64,000 nucleotides of DNA from DATBLE01 sp963734065 (GTDB lineage Bacteria > Actinomycetota > Thermoleophilia > Gaiellales > Gaiellaceae), in contig CAVTFN010000004.1 of assembly GCA_963734065.1 (NCBI GenBank), forward strand, positions 1 to 64,000, in the 5' to 3' direction. Of this stretch, positions 54,172 to 62,771 are shown one piece after another. A program made the position numbers and the translations under genes. Under the pieces are notes generated by a model that worked only from the letters and a program-made list of their open reading frames with translations, had not been told where the DNA came from and ran no database searches. Every line of letters begins with the position of its first letter. Position 1 is the stretch's first letter.

Positions 54172-55279
54172 CTACGCCCTACGGGTGCTCATGGAGACGG
54201 GAGTGAGATGCGCTACTGCCCCGTCACGAAGTCCGAGAACACCGTAGCGGCGGGTTTCGCGAGCGTAAGTGGCGTCGAACAGGCCGCTCTGATACTCGGT
54301 GTCGTGATCGACGTCAAGGAAGTACGTTGCAACCGTCACATACGGGTACTGAGTCCGGATCATCTCCAGCGACCGCCGCAGATACTGGGCCTGCAGAGCG
54401 TAACCGATCTGCCGCACTCGACCAGCCCCATTCCGTCACCCACAAGGGAACGTTGCGATTGGCCGCGACGAGCAGGTCGTGGTAGGCGCCGATGTCGTCG
54501 AAGTTCGCGTGCCACTGCCAGTGCACGTCGGGAGCGTGGCCAGCCGTTGGATACGGATGGATCGCCACGTAGTCGAACTTCACCTTCTGAGCGATGAGAC
54601 CTTTCAGGAAGGTGCCGCCGGGGATATCGAGATCGCAGCAGAAGTCTGTCATCCCCCCGACTGAAACCTGCGCCTTGCCATCGACGGAGAGAATCGCGCT
54701 GCGGATCTTGGTGAAGAACTTCGCGTACTGCGAGATGCTCGGCTGCGGCCTCCAGGTGAAGTGCTCGTTCTCCTCGTTCCAGATCTCCCACTTCGAGACA
54801 CGGCCCTTGTAACGGGCGACTGCCTTCTTGAGGAAGGCGGTGTAAGCGTTGACCCAGGTCGAGAACGCTTTGGTGTCGGTCGGCACGTAGTACTGACTGT
54901 CCGACGACCCGGGCGCGGTTCCGTTTGCCCAGGACGGCGACCCGACGACGACGAAGAGGGGTTCGATCCCTCTCGCCCTCAGACTGTCGACGACGCTGTC
55001 GGGGATCGACCAGTCATACGCACCGCGAGTCGCCTCGATCTTGCTCCAGAGAAGGCTGTTGCGGGAAATCTGGGCGTGAACCGCCGCCGCCGCCGCGATC
55101 CCCTTCGCGCGGCGCCAGTCGTATCCGTCATACGTCAGGTCCTGGTGGACACCGAACTGGGTCTTCGGCCGGGGAGCGGAACCCGAGACTGCAGCGAATG
55201 CCGGAACAGCGAGCATGCCGGCGGCGAGGACGACCAGGCCGAGCAGGACCCTCGGGCGGCCAAGGCCGACGAGCCACAT
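54172..55279 (-). CDS. Secreted clan GH-A glycoside hydrolase, one frameshift
   Basis: From ATG 55279: a signal sequence (VLLGLVVLAAGMLAVPAFAA), then a TIM-barrel hydrolase: FGVHQDLTYDGYDWRRAKGI, KWEIWNEENEHFTWRPQPSI (acid/base Glu after Asn) and NVPLWVTEWGWS (nucleophile Glu). A shift near 54418 joins this to RQIGYALQAQYLRRSLEMIR, ATYFLDVDHDTEYQSGLFDA. About 369 residues, like GH39/GH5-type enzymes of bacterial glycan clusters. It may trim or release the polymer outside the cell. Confidence 0.78.
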
Positions 55280-55374
55280 GTAAGGCTAGTCGGCATCGGG
55301 CAAGCTCAACTTGACCCAATTTCAGCGATCCGGCGCCGCCCGCTCCTGCCTCCGGAGAGGCATAGGGTGTACGC

Positions 55375-56310
55375 ATGACCGCCGCTGACTCGGTGGGAGT
55401 CGTCGTTCCGACCTACAAGGGGCGTCGACACCTGTCCCGTTGCCTGGGCCCTCTCCTTGAGTCTCCGCTGAGACCCCGGATCCTCGTCGTCGATTCGTCT
55501 TCCGGAGACGGCACCGTCGAGGAAGCCGAGCGCCTCGGTGCAGAGACGCTCGTCGTGCCACGCCACGAGTTCAACCACGGCGGAACACGAGAGCTTGCGC
55601 GGCGGCGGCTAGGCACGGACATCGTGGTCATGGTCACGCAGGATGCGTACGCAGAGGACGAGCAGACACTTGGCCGGCTCGTCTCACCTCTCGTCGCGGG
55701 GGACGCAGCCGTGGCCTACGGACGACAGGTTCCACGACCCGGTGCCGGGACGTTCGAGACGTTCCTCCGCACCTTCAACTACCCGCCCCAGAGCAACATT
55801 CGCGCGTTGGCGGACGCTCCGCGATACGGGGCGGGCCTCTTCTTCTGCTCGAACGCCTTTGCAGCGTGGCGCCAGCATGCTCTCGACGAGATCGGCGGCT
55901 TCCGGACGACTCTCTCACATGAGGACGCGATCGCAGCTGCGCTGCTTCTCAAGGCCGGCCATCGGATCGCCTACGTCGCCGAGGCTGTCGTCGAGCACTC
56001 GCACCCGTACAGCCTGATCGGGGATTTCAGGCGCTACTTCGACGCCGGTTACGCGAGGACCGAATACGCTCGTGAGCTTTCGTTTGCCGGTCCCCACGCC
56101 GCGCTCGGCGCACGATACGCCAGCACTCTCTTGAGCGAGATCGCCCATTCTCAACCGTGGGCACTTCCCTATGCGGCCGCGCACATAGCCGTTAAGGGCG
56201 CCGGGTACGTCGTCGGATCGTGGGCAGTCGGCAGATCGTCATGGATTGCCAGACGGCTGAGCGGCCAGGATTACTTCTGGAGTTCCGACGTACCACAGCC
56301 GCGTACGTAA
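55375..56310 (+). CDS. GT2 glycosyltransferase, rhamnosyltransferase-like
   Basis: 311 residues: VGVVVPTYKGRRHLSRCLGP, ILVVDSSSGDGTVEEAERLG, PRHEFNHGGTRELARRRLGT, DIVVMVTQDAYAEDEQTLGR. The FNHGGTRE segment and the TQDAYA metal site are typical of rhamnosyltransferases acting on O-antigen-like chains. It ends the exopolysaccharide locus on the plus strand, followed by a terminator hairpin. The sugar is inferred from the motif only. Confidence 0.85.
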   Translation: MTAADSVGVVVPTYKGRRHLSRCLGPLLESPLRPRILVVDSSSGDGTVEEAERLGAETLVVPRHEFNHGGTRELARRRLGTDIVVMVTQDAYAEDEQTLGRLVSPLVAGDAAVAYGRQVPRPGAGTFETFLRTFNYPPQSNIRALADAPRYGAGLFFCSNAFAAWRQHALDEIGGFRTTLSHEDAIAAALLLKAGHRIAYVAEAVVEHSHPYSLIGDFRRYFDAGYARTEYARELSFAGPHAALGARYASTLLSEIAHSQPWALPYAAAHIAVKGAGYVVGSWAVGRSSWIARRLSGQDYFWSSDVPQPRT

Positions 56311-56362
56311 TTCGCGATTTGCAGCACGCGGCCCAGCTGCGGGCCGTGGGCCCGATGAAGCA

Positions 56363-56386
56363 AGCGGCGGGCTCGCGCCCGCCGCT
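56363..56386. terminator. Terminator hairpin after the exopolysaccharide locus
   Basis: AGCGGCGGGC (56363-56372) pairs perfectly with GCCCGCCGCT (56377-56386) around TCGC. It separates the last glycosyltransferase gene from the methionine pathway gene. Confidence 0.7.
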
Positions 56387-56503
56387 CATGCTCCCTGTGC
56401 CACAGGATGATTGCCGTCAGTCCCTCGGCAGAGGAGAGTCACTTCTCCCATCGGCAGGCGAGTCGACGGACATGAGCGACAACCGTCACTACAGTGCGAG
56501 GCG

Positions 56504-58318
56504 ATGCCAGGCGTTCTCGATCGGCTCCGCGACGGCCCGCCGATCGTCGCCGACGGGGGCATGGGGCCGCTGCGTCTCGGCCGCCGTCGCCGCGGCTCCG
56601 CTGTCCGGAGGAGGCGAACCTGCGCGCGCCGGACACGGTCGTCTCGCTGCACCTGAGCTTCATCAACGCCGGCGCCGAGCTGATCGAGACGAACACCTTC
56701 GGCGCGAACCGTCCGAAGCTCGCCGCGCGCTACCTCGAGGACGATTTCGCCGCGATCAACGAGGCCGGGGTCAAGCTCGCCCGCGACGCTCGGCAGGTCT
56801 CGGGCCGCGAGGTGTTCATCGCCGGCTCGATCGGGCCGCTCGGCGAGAGCGAGGAGGCGTGGCCCGAGGATCGTGGCCCCGCCGTTCGCCGAGCAGGCGC
56901 GGCTGCTCGCCGGACGTGGCGTCGACCTGTTCATGGTCGAGACCTTCTTCGACCTGGAGGAGCTCGTGACCGCGATCGAGGCGGTGCGATCGGTCTCCGA
57001 CCTGCCGATCGTCGCGCTGATGACCTTCGGCGAGGACGCGGAGACGATCGGCGGGGTCGGCGCGGCCGAGGCGGCCGAGCGCCTCGCCGCCCTGGACGTC
57101 GCCGCGATCGGCGCGAACCACGGCGCGGGGCCGGCGTCGGCGCTGACCGCGCTCCAGGCGATGGGCGGCCGGCGGGCGGCCGCTCGCGGCGCTCCCGAAC
57201 ATCGGCCTCGCCAGCATGTCCGGCGGCCGCGTGATCTACCCGCACGCCTCGCCCGAGTACTTCGCCGAGTTCGCCGCCCACGCGCGGGAGCTCGGCGCGA
57301 AGGTGATCGGCGGCTGCTGCGGCACGACGCCGACCGAGATCGGCGCGATCCGCGGGGCGCTCGACGACGACCGCGCGCCCCGTGCTCCGCTCGAGGTCGC
57401 CGAGCGCGAGCTGGCCGCGGCCGTCGAGCGCGAGGAGGTGGAGACCCGGCTCGCCGCCGATCTCCGCGAGGGCAGGTTCGTCACCTCGGTCCAGGTCGAT
57501 CCGCCGCTCGGCGCCAACTACGCCGGCCTGCTCGAGGTCGCAGCCGCGATCCACGAGGCCGGGATCGGCGCGTACGTCGACGTCAACGACAACGCCACCG
57601 CCCGGGTCGGGATGAACCCGCTGATCGTCTCCGCGGCGATCGAGCGGGTGGTCGGGATCGAGACGATCCCGCACCTGACGCCTCGCGACACGACCGTGAT
57701 GGGGCTCGAGGCCGTCCTGCTCGGCGCCCACGCCGAGGGGATCCGCAACGTCCTCGCCGTCACCGGCGACCCGCCCGACATCGGCGACTACGCCGGCTCG
57801 GGCGGCGTCTACGAGGTCGACTCGATCGGGCTGACCCACCTGATCTCGCACCTGAACCGCGGCGAGAACTTCAACGGAAGGCGATCGACGCGCCGACCTC
57901 GTTCTTCGCCGGGGTGGCGCTGAACCCGAACGCCGACGATCCCGACCTCGAGCTCGACCGCTTTCGCCGGAAGATCGACGCCGGCGCCCGGTTCGCGATG
58001 ACCCAGATCGTCTACGACGTCGACCAGCTCGACCGCTTCCTCGACCGGCTCGGCGGCCCCTCGCCGATCCCCATCGTCCTCGGCGTCTTCCCGCTGACCA
58101 GCTATCGCCTGGCGCTACGGCTCCACAACGAGGTGCCGGGCATCGTCGTCCCCGACGAGCTCCAGGAGCAGCTGCGCGAGGCCGGGCCGCGCGAATCCGA
58201 GGTCGGCTTCGCCCACGCACGAGAGCTGCTCGCGGCAACGCGGGACCGCGCGGCGGGCGTCTACGTGGTCGCGCCGTACAAGAAGCCGCTGTCGGTGCTC
58301 GAGCTGATCGCCGCCTAG
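56504..58318 (+). CDS. Bifunctional homocysteine S-methyltransferase / methylene-THF reductase, frameshifted
   Basis: About 604 residues. The N-terminal methyltransferase barrel: LSFINAGAELIETNTFGANR, VFIAGSIGPLGESEEAWPE, VDLFMVETFFDLEELVTAIE, KVIGGCCGTTPTEIGAIRGA. The C-terminal reductase: FVTSVQVDPPLGANYAGLLE, VLAVTGDPPDIGDYAGSGGV, RFAMTQIVYDVDQLDRFLDR. Breaks near 56565, at GATC 56869-56872, near 57180 and near 57885. The first zinc ligand, usually Cys in GxNC, reads GANHGAGP; the GGCC pair is intact. Methylates homocysteine to methionine and makes methyl-THF. Stops inside a CTAG shared with the next gene. Confidence 0.88.
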
Positions 58319-58812
58319 TCGCCGGCGAGCACGATGCCCTGCAGCCGGCTCATGAACAGCAGGGCCGACGGAGGCTTCCACGTCCCGAGCGTGGCGCCGG
58401 GAGCGAGGCAGTCGACCTCGACGTCCTCCAGCCAGAGACGGCCGAGATTCGCGAGGGTGACCGCGTCGTCGACGGGCGCGTGGATCGTGCCGCGCACGCG
58501 GTACGGGCCGGTGAACACGTCCGCGGGGAGCTCGTGCTTGCCGACATCGGCGTACTCCATCAGCGCCTCGCGCCCCTCGTCGTCGACCGGCGCGACCGCG
58601 ATCAGGCCGTCGTACACCTCACCGATCCCCCAGGTCGAGCCGCGCGGCGCCGGGTCGGTGTCGCCGCGCGCCGCGCGCATGGTCACGTCGGTGAGCCCGA
58701 AGATCCGGATCAGGTTCTGCCCGGACAGCTCGGCGGTGCCCTCGACCAGGTAGTCCAGCGTCAGCACCTGGACGCGGTGCATGGAGCTCTTCTTCGACCC
58801 GAACGGCGACAC
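58315..58812 (-). CDS. Conserved hypothetical protein, 165 aa
   Basis: Reading from ATG 58812, or more likely from ATG 58782 (MHRVQVLTLDYLVEGTAELS): an all-beta soluble protein with YRVRGTIHAPVDDAVTLANL, GRLWLEDVEVDCLAPGATLG and a C-terminal hydrophobic end LLFMSRLQGIVLAGD. I do not recognise a named family. It overlaps the convergent methyltransferase gene by four bases and lies nine bases after the MarP-like gene on the same strand, so it may be co-transcribed with that protease. Confidence 0.6.
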   Translation of the reverse strand: MSPFGSKKSSMHRVQVLTLDYLVEGTAELSGQNLIRIFGLTDVTMRAARGDTDPAPRGSTWGIGEVYDGLIAVAPVDDEGREALMEYADVGKHELPADVFTGPYRVRGTIHAPVDDAVTLANLGRLWLEDVEVDCLAPGATLGTWKPPSALLFMSRLQGIVLAGD

Positions 58813-58821
58813 GTCGTGATC

Positions 58822-59958
58822 CTACGGCGCGCAGGCGCCGGTCGACACCGGGGCGACCGCGCGGTCGAGCACCTTGCGGACGACCGAGGCGGGGATCCCG
58901 TAGCCGCCGGTGCTACCGACCCGCGAGGCGAAGACGGTCATCTGGACGCGGCCGTCGCTGTCGATCGCCGGCCCGCCGGAGTTCCCGTGCCGCACCACCC
59001 CGGCGAGGCTTGTGATGCTCCTCTCCACCGGCCCGTGCCCGTAGGCGTCGTCGGTGAGCACCTTCTCCGTCCGGCCGACGCGGCCCGGCTCGACGTCGAG
59101 CGGCCCGTTCAACGGGTAGCCGACGATCCCGACCGGTCGCTTCTCCTCCGGCTCGGCCAGCGCGAGCGGCGCCGCCGAGAGCCCCTGCACGCGCAGAACC
59201 GCGACGTCGTTCTTCGGATCGAACCCGATTGCCTCTGCGGTCAGCCGCTGCTCGGTGCCCGGAGGAACGACCGAGGTCGAGCGCTCGCCCGCGACGACGT
59301 GCGCGGCGGTGACGACGACGCCGGGGGCCGCGACCCAGCCGCTGCCGGAGATACCCAGCCCACACGCGGAGCCAAGCACGCGCACGACGCTATGGGTCGC
59401 CGCCCGGACGGCGCGGTCGCCGGCGATCGGGCCGTCGAGCGGGCCGGGGGGAATCTCCGGCCCCGCGATCGAGGGGAACGGGTCGACGCGCGCGAGGGCG
59501 TGCAGCAGCCGGTCGGAGGGGACGATCGAGTTGAGCTGCCGCAGCAACGCCGAGCGCTGGACGTCGCGCCGAAGGGTCGGCTGGCCCGGGAGCAGGAGCG
59601 CCGTGGCACCGAAGACCCAGACGAGGGCGAGGCCGGCGGCCGCCCCGAGCACGAGCCCGCCCGCGCTGTCCAGCGCCCGCAAGGGCGGGAAGCGCAGGCC
59701 CGACCGGAAGAGCGTCCCTACCATCGACCCGACCGTCTCCAGCACCATCGCCCCGACGACCGCGCCGGCGAGGCCGACCAGCGGTGCGTACGGCGAATGC
59801 GAGCCGCCGGGGAGAACGACCTTGGCGACGTGCGCGCCCATCACCGCGCCGAGGAGGATGCCCGCGATCGCCAGCACCCCCGCGACGAGCCCCTTCCGTA
59901 GCCCGACGATCCCGGCAACCGCGACGACGACGAGCAGGATCCAGTCCAGCCTGGTCAC
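58822..59958 (-). CDS. MarP-like membrane serine protease (CvpA + trypsin)
   Basis: 378 residues. The N-terminal ~160 form four helices of the CvpA type (MTRLDWILLVVVAVAGIVGL, LVGLAGAVVGAMVLETVGSM). The C-terminal protease has the triad in GVVVTAAHVVAGE (His), GFDPKNDVAVLRVQGL (Asp) and VVRHGNSGGPAIDS (Ser), plus a Cys pair. This is the plan of mycobacterial MarP, a periplasmic protease needed for acid and oxidative stress resistance. All catalytic residues are present. Confidence 0.88.
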   Translation of the reverse strand: MTRLDWILLVVVAVAGIVGLRKGLVAGVLAIAGILLGAVMGAHVAKVVLPGGSHSPYAPLVGLAGAVVGAMVLETVGSMVGTLFRSGLRFPPLRALDSAGGLVLGAAAGLALVWVFGATALLLPGQPTLRRDVQRSALLRQLNSIVPSDRLLHALARVDPFPSIAGPEIPPGPLDGPIAGDRAVRAATHSVVRVLGSACGLGISGSGWVAAPGVVVTAAHVVAGERSTSVVPPGTEQRLTAEAIGFDPKNDVAVLRVQGLSAAPLALAEPEEKRPVGIVGYPLNGPLDVEPGRVGRTEKVLTDDAYGHGPVERSITSLAGVVRHGNSGGPAIDSDGRVQMTVFASRVGSTGGYGIPASVVRKVLDRAVAPVSTGACAP

Positions 59959-59996
59959 TCTCCGAGGTTAGACGGCCGGCCCTGCGAATCCTCTTA

Positions 59997-60076
59997 GGGT
60001 CTGGCACCGAAGGTGCCTGACCCCACAGAAACGCGCGAGCCAGGACCAGCCTGCAGGAACAGACCCCTCCGGGGTC
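59997..60076. repeat. Paired palindromic hairpins between divergent genes (REP-like)
   Basis: First element: GGGTC-T-GGCACC (59997-60008), loop GAA, GGTGCC-T-GACCC (60012-60023), a nearly perfect 12-base arm. Second: GACCCC (60062-60067), TCC, GGGGTC (60071-60076). Both lie between the divergent starts of the MarP-like gene and livF, so they are not simple terminators. The GGGTC/GACCC ends recur in both. Confidence 0.55.
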
Positions 60077-60109
60077 AGTCCCTAACCCGCTTATGATCGG
60101 CGCTCGCCG

Positions 60110-60820
60110 ATGGCGCTGCTCGAGCTCGAAAACGTCGAGGCCCGGTACGGCCCCATCCGGGCGCTGCACGGGGTCTCGCTCGCCGTCGACGAGGGGCAGG
60201 CGGTCTCGCTGCTCGGCGCGAACGGGGCCGGGAAGACGACGACGCTGAGGTCGATCTCCGGGACGGTGCGCGCGAACGGCGAGATCGCGTTCGCCTCCAG
60301 GCGGATCACCGGCCGCGCGCCCGAGGCGATCGCCCGGCTCGGGATCGCGCACGTCCCCGAGGGTCGGGGCATCTACGCCGAGCTGACCGTCTGGGAGAAC
60401 GTCCTCCTGGGCGGGTCGACGCGGCGCGACCGGCGCGCGATCAAGCGCGACGGCGAGGCGGCGCTCGGGCACTTCCCGCGCATCGCCAGCCGCCGCAAGC
60501 AGCAGGCGGGCACGCTCTCCGGCGGCGAGCAGCAGATGCTGGCGCTCGCGCGGGCGCTCGTCGCGCGCCCGCGGCTGCTGATGCTCGACGAGCCCTCGCT
60601 CGGGCTCGCGCCGACCGCAGTGCAGGAGTTCTACCGGGTCGTCCGGCACCTGAACCAGGAGGAAGGATTGACCGTGCTGGTCGTCGAGCAGAACGCGCGG
60701 ATCGCGCTCGCCTCCACCCAGCACGCGTACGTGCTCGAGGTCGGACGCGTCGCGATGAGCGGCCCGAGCGACGAGCTCTCCCGCGACGAAGGCGTGCGCG
60801 CCTCCTACCTCGGCTACTGA
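60110..60820 (+). CDS. livF: Branched-chain amino acid ABC transporter ATPase LivF
   Basis: 236 residues with Walker A VSLLGANGAGKTTTLRS, signature LSGGEQQMLALARAL, Walker B RLLMLDEPSLGLAPTAVQ and switch His region VLVVEQNARIALA. The length and the EGRGIYAELTVWENV segment match LivF rather than LivG. It powers import by the LivH/LivM channel. No livG is seen in the window; livF comes first, an uncommon order. Confidence 0.93.
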   Translation: MALLELENVEARYGPIRALHGVSLAVDEGQAVSLLGANGAGKTTTLRSISGTVRANGEIAFASRRITGRAPEAIARLGIAHVPEGRGIYAELTVWENVLLGGSTRRDRRAIKRDGEAALGHFPRIASRRKQQAGTLSGGEQQMLALARALVARPRLLMLDEPSLGLAPTAVQEFYRVVRHLNQEEGLTVLVVEQNARIALASTQHAYVLEVGRVAMSGPSDELSRDEGVRASYLGY

Positions 60821-60830
60821 GGAGAGAACG

Positions 60831-61724
60831 GTGACGCAGTTCTTCCAGTACATCGTCGTCGGGCTCGCGAACGGCGGCGTGTACGCGACGCTCGCTCTCG
60901 CGCTCGTCCTCATCCACCGCGCGACCGGGATCGTCAACTTCGCGCAGGGCGAGATGGGCATGTTCTGCACGTTCATCGCCTGGGCGCTGATCACCCACCA
61001 CGGCGTTCCCTACTGGACCGCGTTCTTCCTGACCCTGGTGATCGCGTTCGTCGGAGGCGCCGCCACCTACAAGGTCGTGATCCAGCCGCTCTCACGCACC
61101 GGCGAGCTGACGGTGGTGATGGCGACGATCGCACTCCTGATCATCCTGAACGGGCTGGCCGGGTGGATCTGGTCGCCGGAGGTGAAGTTCCTGCGCAGCC
61201 CGCTCTTCGCGCCGGGGGACTACTTCGACATCGGAGGCGTGATCGTCAACAAGCAGGACCTGGGCGTGATCGGCATCTCGCTGGTCTGCGTCGCGATCGT
61301 GTTCGTCTTCTTCCGGTTCACCCGGCTCGGGCTGCAGATGCGGGCCTCGGCGGTCGGGCCGGCGACGAGCCGCCTGCTGGGAATCCGGGTGGCGATGATG
61401 CTGAGCATCGGCTGGGGGCTGGCGGCGGTCCTGAGCGCGGTCTCGGGGATGATGGCCGCAAGCCGGCTCGAGCTCGACCCGAACTTCATGCTGATCATCC
61501 TCACGTACGCGTTCGCGGCGGCGGTGCTCGGCGGGATCGACAGCCCGATCGGCTCGGTGGTCGGCGCGTTCATCATCGGAATCGGGATCAGCCTGCTCAG
61601 CGGGTACGCCTCGTCGTTCCTCGGCACCGAGCTTCAGCTGCCGCTCGCGCTCGCGGTGCTGATGCTCGTCCTGATCGTGCGACCGGCCGGCCTGTTCGGG
61701 CACGTGGTCGTGAGGAGGGTGTAG
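60831..61724 (+). CDS. livH: Branched-chain amino acid ABC permease LivH
   Basis: 297 residues, about eight helices: LANGGVYATLALALVLIHRA, TGIVNFAQGEMGMFCTFIA (LivH signature), then VAMMLSIGWGLAAVLSAVSG and AAAVLGGIDSPIGSVVGAFI, the cytoplasmic coupling region. It begins 10 bases after livF behind GAGGAGA and forms half of the membrane channel. Confidence 0.93.
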   Translation: MTQFFQYIVVGLANGGVYATLALALVLIHRATGIVNFAQGEMGMFCTFIAWALITHHGVPYWTAFFLTLVIAFVGGAATYKVVIQPLSRTGELTVVMATIALLIILNGLAGWIWSPEVKFLRSPLFAPGDYFDIGGVIVNKQDLGVIGISLVCVAIVFVFFRFTRLGLQMRASAVGPATSRLLGIRVAMMLSIGWGLAAVLSAVSGMMAASRLELDPNFMLIILTYAFAAAVLGGIDSPIGSVVGAFIIGIGISLLSGYASSFLGTELQLPLALAVLMLVLIVRPAGLFGHVVVRRV

Positions 61725-62749
61725 TGCAGCCCTTCGGCGCGAACCGGATCCTCTGGCGCGTCCTCGCGCTCGCGGCGGTGCCGCTGCTCGTCGTCTTCCT
61801 GCCGAAGGCGTTCAACGACTACTTCAACTACCGGCTCGCGTTCGTCGGGATCTACTTCATCGCGATCGTCGGCCTGAACGTGCTCACCGGCTACAACGGC
61901 CAGATCTCGCTCGGCCACGGGGCGTTCATGGCGATCGGCGCGTACACGACGGCGATCCTGAACGTCAACTACGGCGTCGGCGTCTACTGGACGATTCCGA
62001 TCGCCGGGATCCTGACCGGCGCCTTCGGCTTTCTGTTCGGGTTCCCGGCGCTGCGACTGTCCGGGGTCTATCTCGCGCTCGCGACCTTCGGGCTGGCAAC
62101 GTCGATCCCCCTCGTCGCCAAGCGGTTCGAGGGCCTCACGGGCGGCGGTCAGGGCAAGACGATCGCGCTGCCGTCGTCGCCGATCGGCGGCCTCTCGACC
62201 AACGAGTGGCTCTCGTACCTGACCTGGGCGGTCGCGTCGGTGATGTTCGGCCTCGCCTGGTTCCTGCTCCGAGGATCGCTCGGGCGCGCCTTCCGGGCGG
62301 TGCGGGACGCGCCGATCGCCGCGGTCTCGTCGGGCGTGAGCCTCGCCCGCTACAAGACGCTCGCGTTCGGGATCGCCGCCGCGTACGCCGGCGTCGCCGG
62401 CGCGCTGCTCGCGATCGCGATCGCGTTCGTCAACCCCGACACCTTCCCGGTGTCGCTCTCGATCCTGCTGCTCACCGGCGCGGTCGTCGGCGGGCTCGGG
62501 TCGCTGGAGGGGATGCTCTTCGGCGCGGTGTTCATCCAGTTCGCCCCCGGCTGGGCGGATCACCTGTCGAAGCACCTGCACTACAACGAGGCGACCGTCC
62601 AGTCGACGGTCTTCTACGGCCTCATCCTGCTGGCCGTGCTCTTCCTGATGCCGACCGGGGCGGCGGGGTTGTTCCACCAACTGGGATCCGCCTTGAAACG
62701 TCTAAGAGAGTGGTTGTACAGTCGCGCCGACTCACGCGCGACAGCGTGA
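61724..62749 (+). CDS. livM: Branched-chain amino acid ABC permease LivM
   Basis: 341 residues from GTG 61724, whose first base is the last base of the livH TAG. Signature GLNVLTGYNGQISLGHGAFM, then ALRLSGVYLALATFGLAT, RAVRDAPIAAVSSGVSLARY and AGALLAIAIAFVNPDTFPVS. About ten helices. It pairs with LivH. Confidence 0.93.
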   Translation: MQPFGANRILWRVLALAAVPLLVVFLPKAFNDYFNYRLAFVGIYFIAIVGLNVLTGYNGQISLGHGAFMAIGAYTTAILNVNYGVGVYWTIPIAGILTGAFGFLFGFPALRLSGVYLALATFGLATSIPLVAKRFEGLTGGGQGKTIALPSSPIGGLSTNEWLSYLTWAVASVMFGLAWFLLRGSLGRAFRAVRDAPIAAVSSGVSLARYKTLAFGIAAAYAGVAGALLAIAIAFVNPDTFPVSLSILLLTGAVVGGLGSLEGMLFGAVFIQFAPGWADHLSKHLHYNEATVQSTVFYGLILLAVLFLMPTGAAGLFHQLGSALKRLREWLYSRADSRATA

Positions 62750-62771
62750 TCTCGAACGAGAAGGAGCGGAG

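Noticed and set aside
36043..56310. A secondary-metabolite (polyketide or non-ribosomal peptide) cluster
   Set aside because: FkbM and glycosyltransferase genes can suggest this, but no synthase, carrier or thioesterase is present, while Wzz, initiating transferase, Wzx and Wzy are.
2169..56872. Programmed ribosomal frameshifting or a one-base mobile insertion at GATC
   Set aside because: There are no slippery heptamers or pseudoknots at the sites, the genes are unrelated, and other shifts of different kinds occur in the same patches; a sequencing cause is simpler.
56931..58238. 435-codon minus-strand frame
   Set aside because: It is antisense to the methyltransferase-reductase, whose active-site motifs are unmistakable.
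59997..60076. Terminators for the MarP-like gene or for livF
   Set aside because: Both genes start, not end, on either side of these hairpins, so termination is not the obvious role.
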